Origin: Bacteroidales bacterium
Lineage (GTDB): Bacteria > Bacteroidota > Bacteroidia > Bacteroidales > Bacteroidaceae
Direction: 5' to 3'
Assembly: GCA_030528885.1 (NCBI GenBank)
Contig: JAUMXY010000016.1
Coordinates: 1 to 55,926, forward strand
DNA: 55,926 nt
The notes below the pieces were generated by a model, which did not search any database, was not told the origin of the DNA, and saw nothing but the letters and a program-made list of their open reading frames with translations. Made by a program: the position numbers and the translations under genes. This document shows positions 23,785-31,720 of the stretch, one piece after another. Within the stretch, counting starts at the first letter, position 1, and each line of letters begins with the position of its first letter.

Positions 23785-25203
23785 ATGACTTTAATACCAC
23801 TCTACAAATGGACAAAGGGCTTACATACCTTTGAACTTTCCAGAGTAAACTTCATGAATCAGCCATGGGCAAGTGGCATTACTCTTTTAGCATGTGTCAT
23901 CATTGCGATGCTGCTTGCCAACTTGCCTATCACAGCACATCTGTATCATGAAATATTAACAACAAATTTGACCATAAAAATCAGCAATGATTTCTTCGCT
24001 ATCAGTATACCAGAGAATATGAATGTTGAGAAATTCATTAATGACATATTGATGGTGGTTTTCTTCTTCACTGTAGGTCTGGAAATAAAGAGAGAAGTCG
24101 TATGTGGTGAACTTTCAACAGTCAAAAAAGCCATTCTGCCAATTATAGCTGCCGCAGGTGGAATGGCTGTTCCTGCTATAATATATGCAATATTCAATGC
24201 GGGAACGCTGACTTCAGGTGGTTGGGGAATACCCACGGCTACAGACATCGCATTTGCTATAGGCATCATGTCCATTCTTGGCAATAGAGTTCCCGTTTCC
24301 TTGAAGATTTTTCTCACGGCTCTTGCCATAGCTGACGATTTAGGTGCCATACTTGTCGTAGCCTTTTTCTATGGTGGCGATATTGACTTACCGCTTCTCT
24401 TCATCGCTTTGTTCATATTAGCAATTGTGAGACTGATGAACAATTTGGGAGAGAAACGAATGGCATATTATCTCGTCCCTGCCATTGTAGTATGGTTCTT
24501 ATTTTATTACTCAGGCATCCACTCAACCATGTCTGGAGTCGTTATGGCTTTCATGATTCCTATGGATGCTCGTTTCAGTCATGCATATCTGAAACGAAGC
24601 AATCAGAAATACATCAATCGGCTGGCTGCATATGACCTTGAAAACAGCAAAAGTGGAACACTATTTCCAAATGAATCCCAAAGACATTGCTTGCACCGTA
24701 TGAGTTATATCAACAACAACTCCATAGGCATGTCATATCGTTTGGAGCACGCCCTTGCCCCTTGGGTGAATTTTCTCATTATGCCTATTTTCGCAATAGC
24801 CAACGCAGGAGTTGTTATTCCTGATATCAGTTTTTTCAACATTTTCCAGCAACTGCCTATCGAAGAAACAGGTTTTGTTGGTTTAGGTATATTTTTCGGC
24901 CTGCTGCTTGGCAAACCTATCGGCATATCCCTCGCAAGCTTCATTGCAATCAAATCTAAAGTGGGAGCGATGCCTGAAGGAGCTTCTTGGAAAATGCTCT
25001 TTGCTGTTGCTTGTCTTGGAGGAATTGGGTTCACGATGTCCATCTTTGTTGATACGCTTTCATTTGGGAATCTTGCCCCTGAAGATACAGAGACCTTGCG
25101 TGCCTTTGGTAAAATAGCTGTTCTCTTGGGTTCTCTATGTGCTGGAATATTGGGTTCCCTATTAATAAGCATATTCCATAAAATGGAATCTCGAAGAAAG
25201 TAA
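23785..25203 (+). CDS. nhaA: Na+/H+ antiporter NhaA
   Basis: A 472-residue inner-membrane exchanger that expels Na+ for H+ and supports pH and salt balance. The paired transport aspartates are Asp184 and Asp185 in ALAIADDLGAI; other family blocks are FFFTVGLEIKREVV, GGWGIPTATDIAFAIG, SGVVMAFMIP and GIGFTMSIFVDTL. It is longer than the 388-residue E. coli protein, mostly by a cytoplasmic loop near residues 265-310. It is the last gene of the two-regulator operon and is followed directly by repeat copy A. Confidence 0.95.
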   Translation: MTLIPLYKWTKGLHTFELSRVNFMNQPWASGITLLACVIIAMLLANLPITAHLYHEILTTNLTIKISNDFFAISIPENMNVEKFINDILMVVFFFTVGLEIKREVVCGELSTVKKAILPIIAAAGGMAVPAIIYAIFNAGTLTSGGWGIPTATDIAFAIGIMSILGNRVPVSLKIFLTALAIADDLGAILVVAFFYGGDIDLPLLFIALFILAIVRLMNNLGEKRMAYYLVPAIVVWFLFYYSGIHSTMSGVVMAFMIPMDARFSHAYLKRSNQKYINRLAAYDLENSKSGTLFPNESQRHCLHRMSYINNNSIGMSYRLEHALAPWVNFLIMPIFAIANAGVVIPDISFFNIFQQLPIEETGFVGLGIFFGLLLGKPIGISLASFIAIKSKVGAMPEGASWKMLFAVACLGGIGFTMSIFVDTLSFGNLAPEDTETLRAFGKIAVLLGSLCAGILGSLLISIFHKMESRRK

Positions 25204-25206
25204 AAA

Positions 25207-25654
25207 AACGTAGTTCGATATAAAGATTCTGCCTCGTAGAGGCCTGCAAAAAACATATTTTGTCATATCGAACTCGTCTTTCCAAACGTTCACGACATTT
25301 GTCAGACACAGACACTTCAGCATGGAGGCACAGGGCATTTTCACCTTGTGCCTCTTTTCTTTTTGAGGAGGGCTGGGCAAGTGGCTTCAAACGCACACCG
25401 TGCAGGCAAGGTTTCAGACACCGTGTGCATAATAACACGAACACCCTGTGCCTATTATTTCCGACACGGGCGGCATGTCTGAGTATCAACGATTTGGAAT
25501 TTTGGAAGGGAAAGGGCACAAAAAGCGTACTCGAGGGGTACGATGCGGCGCACCCCTCGGGTACGACACGTTATCTAAAACGTCAGTTCGATATAAAGAG
25601 CCGCCTTGCGAGGCACTACAAAAAACAATATCTTTGTTATATCGAACTCACGTT
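25207..25654. repeat. Dispersed ~450-bp hairpin-bounded element, copy A
   Basis: Each end carries a hairpin made from AGTTCGATAT and ATATCGAACT (25212-25221 with 25265-25274; 25585-25594 with 25639-25648), each with a small inner GCCTC/GAGGC-type stem; the outermost bases AACGT...ACGTT are also inverted. The core 25311-25478 is identical over 168 bp to 37710-37877. The core holds GGCACAGGG (25327-25335), which can pair with CCTTGTGCC (25344-25352) or CCCTGTGCC (25444-25452), and a 14-bp stem at 25526-25565. Long frames on both strands (for example plus 25260-25679) have no start signal and are judged non-coding. It fills the space between nhaA and the convergent cbpA-like gene and touches the latter's stop codon. 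Confidence 0.85.
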
Positions 25655-26306
25655 ACTGTCCCTTTCGTGCTTGTTCTAATAGTGCCTTTTGCTGTTCCGT
25701 CAAATTAGCAGGAATGCTGACATCGTAAACTATAATAAGGTCTTTGGGGGTTCCGTCACTCTTTGTTCCACCCTTCCCTTTCAAACGGACTTTCTTGCCT
25801 GGCTGAGTTCCTGGAGCGACCTTAAGCTTGAACTTTCCAAATGACGTGCTGACAATCAGTTCGCCACCAAGCATGGCCATCCATACATCAATAGCAACAT
25901 GCGATTCTATTTCAGAAGGTTCCTGAGGGCGTTGAGATGTACGTGTACGACGTCCTCCCATTCCTCCAAATATTTGTTGGAAAAAGTCACTCATTCCACC
26001 TTCACCACCCATATTGAAGCTAAAACCTTCAAACGGATTGCCTCCTCCTGTTCCCGCACCAAAGCCTCCAAACTGTTCTGCTTGTTTCCAATTCTCTCCA
26101 TACTTATCGTATTTAGCTCGCTTTTCAGGGTCATTGAGAACCTCATAGGCCTCGTTCAGAAGTTGAAATTTCGCTTTAGCTTTCGGGTCATCAGGATGCA
26201 AGTCGGGATGGAATTGCTTTGAACGCTTGCGATATGCTGCACGTATATCCTTCTGAGGGGTGTCTTTAGTGACTCCCATAATTTTATAATAATCGATAAA
26301 TGCCAT
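25653..26306 (-). CDS. Short CbpA/DnaJ-like co-chaperone
   Basis: A 217-residue J-domain protein that stimulates DnaK. The J domain (residues ~3-70) has the HPD motif (FHPDLHPDD). A Gly/Phe-rich linker (~78-120, [13 protein letters not shown]) follows, then one C-terminal substrate-binding domain ([22 protein letters not shown] ... [18 protein letters not shown]). The zinc finger of DnaJ is absent, so it is CbpA-like, but CbpA is about 300 residues with two such domains; here the middle part is missing. The start at 26306 begins the J domain; the frame continues upstream without similarity. Its stop codon coincides with the end of repeat copy A. Confidence 0.87.
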   Translation of the reverse strand: MAFIDYYKIMGVTKDTPQKDIRAAYRKRSKQFHPDLHPDDPKAKAKFQLLNEAYEVLNDPEKRAKYDKYGENWKQAEQFGGFGAGTGGGNPFEGFSFNMGGEGGMSDFFQQIFGGMGGRRTRTSQRPQEPSEIESHVAIDVWMAMLGGELIVSTSFGKFKLKVAPGTQPGKKVRLKGKGGTKSDGTPKDLIIVYDVSIPANLTEQQKALLEQARKGQ

Positions 26307-26406
26307 ATTCTCTATTTTTATTATAGAAAACAGAACAAAACAGATGCCATTTGCTGTTTTTGGCACAAAGAAATCAATAAATATCGTAAAATTGGCATTT
26401 TTTTCT

Positions 26407-26414
26407 TAACTTTG
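26407..26414 (+). promoter_or_regulatory. -7 promoter box for the 5'-nucleotidase-family gene
   Basis: TAACTTTG, 37 bp before the start codon at 26452; a GGAGA ribosome-binding site at 26441-26445 is unusually good for this window. Confidence 0.55.
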
Positions 26415-26451
26415 TCAATAAATATGCACATTTTGGCATAGGAGAAGGGCA

Positions 26452-28134
26452 ATGGCAGAGAATACAAAGCATTTGAAAATCATTTTCTCGACGGATGTTC
26501 ATGGCAATTATTTCCCATACGATTTCCGTCATGAGCACTGGGGGAAAGGAAGCCTGCAGCGCGTTCATGCTTTTGTTGCTAATGCCGTGCAGGAAAACCC
26601 TGGGAATACTTTGCTCATAGATGGTGGCGACATGCTTCAAGGGGAGCCAACCGCCTATTATTTCAACAATCACAGCACTAATTCTCGCCATCGTGTTGCT
26701 GAGATATGCAACTATATTGGTTATGATGTGGCTGTTATAGGCAACCATGACATAGAGATGGGCAAACGCGTTTTCGACAAATTTGTCAAAGAATGCAATT
26801 ACCCTATTCTAGGAGCCAATGCTATTGACACGGCTACAGGAGAGCCTTATTTCCAGCCTTATGAAATATTCTATCGCCAAGGGTTGAAAATCGCTGTTGT
26901 TGGCTTTATCACTCCTGCCATCCCTCATTGGATACCCAAGAAGACATGGGAAGGCATGCGATTCGCAGACATCAAGGAAAGCGCAGAAAAGTGGGTGAAA
27001 ATCATACAAGAGGAAGAGCATCCTGACTATATCGTGGGATTGATGCATTCTGGCATGAATGAAGGTATTGTGACTCCAGAATACAAAGAAAACGCCACGA
27101 GGGAAACAGCAGAAAGTGTTGAAGGATTTGATTTGATTCTTTACGGGCATGACCATTCAAGCAATATCGAAGAGGTTGTGACAAAATCCGGCCATACAGT
27201 TCCTTGCGTTAATCCCGGCTGCTATGCATACAGCGTAGCTGTTGTTGATGTTTCTTTTCAGATAGATGACAATGGCGATGTTTCTGGCCATACAACCCAA
27301 TGCGCCCTTAATTATATAGGAACACTTCACAATCAGCACGCTATTTCGTTCAAGAAGCATTTCTCTTACCCTTTCAACGAGGTGAAACGTTTTGCCACTC
27401 AAAAGATTGGGAATTTCCTGAATAGGGTGGATGTCACAGAGGCATATTTCGGCTCTTCAGCCTATATAGACCTGATTCAGTCGCTGCAATTGAAAATCAG
27501 TTCTGCAGATCTCTCCTTTACTGCCCCACTCTTTTTTAATGCAGCTATCGAAGCAGGGGACATAAAAGTGAGTAACTTGTTTGATTTGTACAGGTTTGAA
27601 GACCATCTTTACACGCTTGTCTTGACGGGCCAAGAAATCAAGAATTATCTCGAAATGAGCTACGTGGGCTGGACACAACAGATGCAATCGCCTGAAGACT
27701 CCATGCTGCTCATTAGCCCGATGAAGAGCAATCCTGAGCGCATGGGCTTTAAGAATTTCATTTTCAACTTTGATTCTGCAGCAGGAATCTGCTATGAGGT
27801 TGACGTGAGAAAGCCTGAGGGAGAGAAAATCCATATTATTTCCAAGGAAAATGGAGAGCCTTTTCTGATGGAAGAGCTTTATACCGTTGCCATGACCGCC
27901 TATCGCGCCAATGGCGGCGGAGAACTTTTGACAAAAGGTGCAGGACTGTCAAAAGAGGAAATAGAATCGCGCATCACCAGCGTCAGCGAACACGATATAC
28001 GTCACTATCTGATGGAGTATATTAAAGAATGTGGGACAATCAATCCCAAGCCTAAAAACCATTGGCGATTCATACCAGAAGATTGGGTTGCGCAAGCCAG
28101 AGAGAGAGAATATAAGATTCTTTTTGGAGAGTGA
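26452..28134 (+). CDS. 5'-nucleotidase / 2',3'-cyclic phosphodiesterase family metallophosphatase
   Basis: A 560-residue enzyme of the UshA/YfkN class. The N-terminal metallophosphatase domain has the two-metal motifs STDVHGN (residues ~14-20), DGGDMLQG, GNHDIEMG, MHSGMNE and GHDHS; the C-terminal 5'-nucleotidase domain (~330-540) binds the base, with YRANGGGELL near 485. Such enzymes hydrolyse nucleotides, cyclic nucleotides or UDP-sugars. No signal peptide is visible, although most relatives are secreted, so it is probably cytoplasmic; this deserves note. Its promoter region is shared with the divergent cbpA-like gene. Confidence 0.9.
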   Translation: MAENTKHLKIIFSTDVHGNYFPYDFRHEHWGKGSLQRVHAFVANAVQENPGNTLLIDGGDMLQGEPTAYYFNNHSTNSRHRVAEICNYIGYDVAVIGNHDIEMGKRVFDKFVKECNYPILGANAIDTATGEPYFQPYEIFYRQGLKIAVVGFITPAIPHWIPKKTWEGMRFADIKESAEKWVKIIQEEEHPDYIVGLMHSGMNEGIVTPEYKENATRETAESVEGFDLILYGHDHSSNIEEVVTKSGHTVPCVNPGCYAYSVAVVDVSFQIDDNGDVSGHTTQCALNYIGTLHNQHAISFKKHFSYPFNEVKRFATQKIGNFLNRVDVTEAYFGSSAYIDLIQSLQLKISSADLSFTAPLFFNAAIEAGDIKVSNLFDLYRFEDHLYTLVLTGQEIKNYLEMSYVGWTQQMQSPEDSMLLISPMKSNPERMGFKNFIFNFDSAAGICYEVDVRKPEGEKIHIISKENGEPFLMEELYTVAMTAYRANGGGELLTKGAGLSKEEIESRITSVSEHDIRHYLMEYIKECGTINPKPKNHWRFIPEDWVAQAREREYKILFGE

Positions 28135-28140
28135 GAAGAA

Positions 28141-28965
28141 TCAGTACATGATTTCTGCAAGCGAATGTTTGCCCATCATTCTGCTTTGATCCACATCGCC
28201 TCGTATGCCCTTCACTCTGCCTGTAGCTGTATATTGCCACATCAAGTAGTCATCATCTCCACTTAGCACAGGTTCCTCAAATGTGTAAGAGGCGATGAAG
28301 TACTTGTAGGTACGAAGGCGCGAATTGCTGTATATATGTTTGTTGTAGAAGTTTCTTCCTGTATAGATGATTGGTTTTTTCCCATACTCCTTTTCCAGCA
28401 AGTCACACAACTCCAGCAGACGCCTCTGAAACAATCTGACAGAAACGCCTTTGATAACCTCTGCATCGATAAGAGGAAGCAAATCCTGACTTTTCGTGTC
28501 CACTTTCGAGACAAACAACTTAAACTGTTCCCTTGCTGAGAGATTAGGGCGAAAAAATAGGTAGCTGCCTACTTTCAACCCCACTCTTTTGCATTCACGA
28601 AAATTATAGGCATAAGTATCATCAACCATCTTCACACCCTCTGTAGCTTTCAGATACACATAATGCACATTGGGGTCTTTAGCCACTTCGTCCCAATTCA
28701 CCCTGCCTTGATAGTGGCTCACATCAATGCCATGCACTTCTTCTCCTGCGGATTTAAGCGCCAGCATAGGCATTTCCAATGCCCCCGGATGCCTGTCAGG
28801 CTTTGCTTTCTTGGCGATAGGGTCAGGGAATATCTCAGGAATGACGAACTCTGCCTCTTTCTGCTTGTCCGTCTTCTTCCCTTTCTGTGCCCACATGACT
28901 GGGAAGCAGAACAGAAGGCATATTGATAATAGGATTTTTATATATAAATGTGTGGTTTGTGCCAT
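28141..28965 (-). CDS. GH25-family lysozyme-like muramidase, exported
   Basis: A glycoside hydrolase family 25 protein (274 residues from this start) that would cut the MurNAc-GlcNAc bond of peptidoglycan. A signal sequence (YIKILLSICLLFCFPVMWA) is followed by a Lys-rich linker and the catalytic barrel from GIDVSHYQGRVNWDEV onward; LPLIDAEVIKG supplies the DxE catalytic pair, and LMWQYTATGRVKGIRGDVDQSRM ends the domain. An in-frame ATG also exists at 28983, but it lies only three bases past a TAAATTTG -7 box, so the mRNA probably begins at or after it; 28965 is preferred. The gene converges on the 5'-nucleotidase gene with a 6-bp gap. Confidence 0.88.
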   Translation of the reverse strand: MAQTTHLYIKILLSICLLFCFPVMWAQKGKKTDKQKEAEFVIPEIFPDPIAKKAKPDRHPGALEMPMLALKSAGEEVHGIDVSHYQGRVNWDEVAKDPNVHYVYLKATEGVKMVDDTYAYNFRECKRVGLKVGSYLFFRPNLSAREQFKLFVSKVDTKSQDLLPLIDAEVIKGVSVRLFQRRLLELCDLLEKEYGKKPIIYTGRNFYNKHIYSNSRLRTYKYFIASYTFEEPVLSGDDDYLMWQYTATGRVKGIRGDVDQSRMMGKHSLAEIMY

Positions 28966-28985
28966 AACAAGTGTGATTTTCATTA

Positions 28986-28993
28986 CAAATTTA
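28986..28993 (-). promoter_or_regulatory. -7 promoter box for the GH25 gene
   Basis: TAAATTTG on the minus strand, ending three bases from one candidate ATG (28983) and 21 bases from the preferred one (28965). The mRNA leader must be very short. Confidence 0.55.
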
Positions 28994-29088
28994 ATCTTTT
29001 TAGTTCTAATTTACAACTTATCTGAAGGCTCTTTGAGATTTTAATGATTTTAAAGGCTTCTTAAACTCTTTATATCATAAATAATGAG

Positions 29089-29096
29089 TAATTTTG
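29089..29096 (+). promoter_or_regulatory. -7 promoter box for nudC
   Basis: TAATTTTG, 22 bp before the start codon at 29119, with AGAAGGA as ribosome-binding site just before the ATG. Confidence 0.55.
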
Positions 29097-29118
29097 AAGC
29101 AGTTTTGAAACAGAAGGA

Positions 29119-29910
29119 ATGGAAACGAGCTTGACATATTGGTTTATTTTCATAGGCAATGCCTTGCTTCTTGAGCGTGATGGCGACAATTACAGAGTAC
29201 CTTGCTGCTCTGCCCCGCCATTGCCGCTGAAAGATTGGACACCCCAACAAGAGCTACCCCCATTAGACGGAATTTCTTGCTTGGCTTGCCGAGTCGACTT
29301 GCCGCCAGCAGACAGTTCCCATTGGGTGTCTATGGGGCTTAGAGAGACATGGAATGTTCTTCCTTTTCAATTCTATAATATGGCAGGTAAAGCCTACGAA
29401 TTGATTTATTGGGACAGCAACACAAAATACTGTGGCTTTTGTGGAGCGCCCATGAAAAGAGACACCCCTATCAGCAAGAAATGTACCCATTGCGGCAAGG
29501 AGGTTTGGCCACAAGTAAGCCCTGCCATCATCGTTCGTATTCGCAAGGGAGACGATATCCTGCTAGTGCATGCTCGCAACTTCCGCAGAAGCGAGATGTA
29601 CGGCCTTGTTGCTGGCTTTGTGGAGACGGGCGAGACGCTAGAGGATTGCGTTATGCGCGAAGTAAAAGAAGAGGTGGGTCTTGACATTCAAAACATCCGT
29701 TACTTTGGCAGCCAGCCATGGCCATATCCATGTGGAATCATGATTGGATTCACTGCTGATTATGCTGGTGGAGAACTACAGATACAGCAAGAAGAACTGA
29801 GCCACGCAAGATGGTTCAATCGCCATCAGCTGCCACCCATCCCTGACAAGATGTCTATCGCAAGACGCCTGATTGACGATTACATATTCGAAACAAGTTC
29901 AAACAAGTAA
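29119..29910 (+). CDS. nudC: NAD+ diphosphatase / NAD-capped RNA decapping enzyme
   Basis: A 263-residue Nudix hydrolase. A zinc ribbon (CGFCGAP...CTHCG, residues ~111-131) precedes the Nudix box GFVETGETLEDCVMREVKEEVGL (~173-195), and the NudC signature SQPWPYPCGIMIGF follows (~202-215). The enzyme splits NAD(H) into NMN(H) and AMP and removes NAD caps from RNA; activity on both is established for the family. It is encoded divergently from the GH25 gene with a short leader, and a lipoprotein gene follows 24 bp later. Confidence 0.94.
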   Translation: METSLTYWFIFIGNALLLERDGDNYRVPCCSAPPLPLKDWTPQQELPPLDGISCLACRVDLPPADSSHWVSMGLRETWNVLPFQFYNMAGKAYELIYWDSNTKYCGFCGAPMKRDTPISKKCTHCGKEVWPQVSPAIIVRIRKGDDILLVHARNFRRSEMYGLVAGFVETGETLEDCVMREVKEEVGLDIQNIRYFGSQPWPYPCGIMIGFTADYAGGELQIQQEELSHARWFNRHQLPPIPDKMSIARRLIDDYIFETSSNK

Positions 29911-29934
29911 AAATATTTATTATACTTATAAGTC

Positions 29935-30600
29935 ATGAAAAGAAACAGCATCATCATTCTATTTTTAACAGTCCTCGTTTTAGTCAGCAGCTGCAACAGC
30001 GCGTACCAAGCCTCTAGTGGAATTTCTGGAGCCCTGCTTGGCGGCAGCGTAGGTGAAACCGTTGGCTTCCTGACCGGGCATGGCCGTTTCCGTGGCGAGA
30101 ATGCCGCGCTTGGCAATCTTGTCGGCATGGGAGTAGGCGCCGTGCTTGGCGTGGGAATCGCATCTCAGATAGAGAAAAACGAGCGTGCAGCCGACGTGCA
30201 GTATACAGAGGAGTCGTATGACAGCTATCAGACAAATGGAGGCGCATACATGGGCGCAGTATCTGAAGCATCTGTCAGCATTTCAGACCTCAACTACATG
30301 GATGGAAATGGAGACGGCTACCTTTCCAAGAACGAAACAATCAAGATAGAAGGATTCATCACCAACACCTCTGGCAACAGGCTCAACAACATCGTCATCT
30401 ATCTGACGGTCGACAACGAAAAGAACTACAGCGTTTCACCCTCATTAACCACATCGCTGGAAAAAGGACAAAAAATCCGTTACACAGGTCGTGTCCATTG
30501 CAAAAAGGCGCATAAGAGCAAAGTTGTCAATGTGCAGCTGAACGTGGCGCAAAACGAAAGCAAGCAAGCGAGCAGCCGTTTGAGCATAGGGCTGAAATAA
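29935..30600 (+). CDS. Glycine-zipper lipoprotein with EF-hand-like loop
   Basis: A 221-residue lipoprotein: signal peptide MKRNSIIILFLTVLVLV and lipobox VSSC (Cys20). Residues ~28-80 are a Gly/Ala zipper (GISGALLGGSVGETVGF; NLVGMGVGAVLGVGIAS), which usually inserts in or crosses a membrane. A DGNGDGYLSKNE loop near 125 resembles a calcium-binding EF-hand loop and starts a beta-rich domain (~115-221). No function is known. Zipper lipoproteins of this kind are common in Bacteroidota, and the OmpA-type protein at 3940-4659 has a similar zipper. Confidence 0.75.
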   Translation: MKRNSIIILFLTVLVLVSSCNSAYQASSGISGALLGGSVGETVGFLTGHGRFRGENAALGNLVGMGVGAVLGVGIASQIEKNERAADVQYTEESYDSYQTNGGAYMGAVSEASVSISDLNYMDGNGDGYLSKNETIKIEGFITNTSGNRLNNIVIYLTVDNEKNYSVSPSLTTSLEKGQKIRYTGRVHCKKAHKSKVVNVQLNVAQNESKQASSRLSIGLK

Positions 30601-30682
30601 CCCTGAATATTGGGGATGAGCACCTGCAAAGTCACCCGCTCCCCAACAGACAACTATAAAACCGGCGATACCATTTTAATAC

Positions 30683-30712
30683 ACCTCTGCAGGTTTTTCA
30701 GCTTGCAGAGGT
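30683..30712 (+). terminator. Terminator-like hairpin
   Basis: ACCTCTGCA (30683-30691) pairs perfectly with TGCAGAGGT (30704-30712) over a 12-nt loop; CTTGTTATTATG follows. It lies 83 bp past the lipoprotein stop. Confidence 0.65.
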
Positions 30713-30714
30713 CT

Positions 30715-30783
30715 TGTTATTATGATGAACGGCGTATCGTAATTACGATGCAGGGCATAACGTAATTGCGATGAAAGGTGCAG
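30715..30783. repeat. Three tandem units of a 23-bp repeat
   Basis: Units at 30715-30737, 30738-30760 and 30761-30783 share the pattern TAATTACGATGnAnGGCnTA. The middle one contains the 14-bp palindrome ATCGTAATTACGAT (30736-30749). The third is identical over 18 bases, in reverse, to 10875-10892. The pair at 1-45 is a more diverged relative. Confidence 0.75.
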
Positions 30784-30952
30784 TGTTCTTCTGGTACAAA
30801 GGGGTGCAAAAGACAGATGCGCAGCAGCCATCAATTTGCAACAGCGATGCCTCTTTCTTCGTGCTCCGATTGACTCCCCAAGTTCCTATTTCCACACAAA
30901 GCATATTCGCAAATGAAAATATATGGCTTGAAGTGCATAAAAAAAACAATTC

Positions 30953-30986
30953 TTTGATTTAATATCACAAGAAATAACTAACTTTG
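30953..30986 (+). promoter_or_regulatory. Promoter for the purH-mre-rod operon
   Basis: -33 TTTG at 30953-30956 and -7 TAACTTTG at 30979-30986 (22-bp spacing). The leader to the purH start is about 100 nt. Confidence 0.65.
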
Positions 30987-31092
30987 CATCTAATATGTAA
31001 GAAAGGCAATGCACCCTTGCGTGCACAATGGCGAATGAACACAAAGTTTCAAAAGCATCAATAAGTTTATATCAATAAAAATTAGAAGAAAA

Positions 31093-31686
31093 ATGGCTGA
31101 CACTAAAAAAATCAAGACAGCGCTTGTATCAGTATTTCACAAAGACGGACTTGACGAACTCCTCGCAGAGCTCAACAAAAACGGAGTAAAATTCTTATCA
31201 ACTGGTGGAACACAGGCATTTATCGAAAGCCTCGGCTACCCATGCCAGAAGGTGGAAGACCTGACAACATACCCTTCTATTCTGGGCGGACGCGTAAAAA
31301 CACTCCACCCAAAAGTATTTGGAGGAATACTTGGACGTCGTGAGCTGGAAAGCGACCAGCAGGAGATGGCCAAATATGAAATTCCAGAGATTGACCTGGT
31401 CATCGTTGACCTCTATCCTTTCGAAGAGACAGTAGCCAGCACAAACGACGAGCCAACCATCATCGAGAAGATTGACATAGGCGGCATCTCGCTCATCCGT
31501 GCAGCAGCAAAGAACTTCAACGATGTAGTCATCGTGCCAAGCAAGGCTGAATACAAGCCGCTGCTCGACATCGTAAAGGCACAAGGCGCAGAAACGACAA
31601 AGGCTCAGCGCAAGCAATTTGCAGAAAGAGCATTCGCCACATCAAGCCATTACGACACAGCCATTCATGACTACTTTACGAAATAA
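31093..31686 (+). CDS. purH: Stand-alone IMP cyclohydrolase (PurH N-terminal domain)
   Basis: A 197-residue protein that matches only the MGS-like IMP cyclohydrolase half of bifunctional PurH (LSTGGTQAFIESLGYP, PSILGGRVKTLHPKVFGGIL, IDIGGISLIRAAAKNF). It would close the ring of FAICAR to give IMP, the last step of purine synthesis. The usual protein is about 510-530 residues and carries AICAR formyltransferase after residue ~200; here a TAA ends the frame and only 34 bp separate it from mreB, with no remnant of the second domain. The formyltransferase must be encoded elsewhere. The position before mreB is the same as for full-length purH in relatives. Confidence 0.9.
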   Translation: MADTKKIKTALVSVFHKDGLDELLAELNKNGVKFLSTGGTQAFIESLGYPCQKVEDLTTYPSILGGRVKTLHPKVFGGILGRRELESDQQEMAKYEIPEIDLVIVDLYPFEETVASTNDEPTIIEKIDIGGISLIRAAAKNFNDVVIVPSKAEYKPLLDIVKAQGAETTKAQRKQFAERAFATSSHYDTAIHDYFTK

Positions 31687-31720
31687 GCCACAGACGAATA
31701 TATAAAGAATTGAACTAAGC

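Larger units (their letters stand above)
30601..31092. other. 490-bp gene-free stretch before purH
   Basis: It contains a terminator (30683-30712), three tandem 23-bp repeats (30715-30783), an open frame at 30771-30962 without start signals that I do not regard as a gene, the purH promoter (30953-30986), and a ~100-nt purH leader with a small TGCAC/GTGCA stem near 31010-31025. No known riboswitch fold was recognised. Confidence 0.7.

Noticed and set aside
25260-25679. 139-codon frame in repeat copy A (and its 117-codon twin at 37659-38012)
   Set aside because: It starts inside the left hairpin, lacks a ribosome-binding site, is Arg/Cys/His-rich and is open on both strands. The identical core is better explained as repeat DNA, though a coding role is not fully excluded.
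30771-30962. 63-codon frame before purH
   Set aside because: It begins inside the 23-bp repeat array and overlaps the purH -33 region; no similarity recognised.
30987-31092. Purine riboswitch in the purH leader
   Set aside because: Only one short stem is visible; conserved purine-aptamer loops were not recognised.
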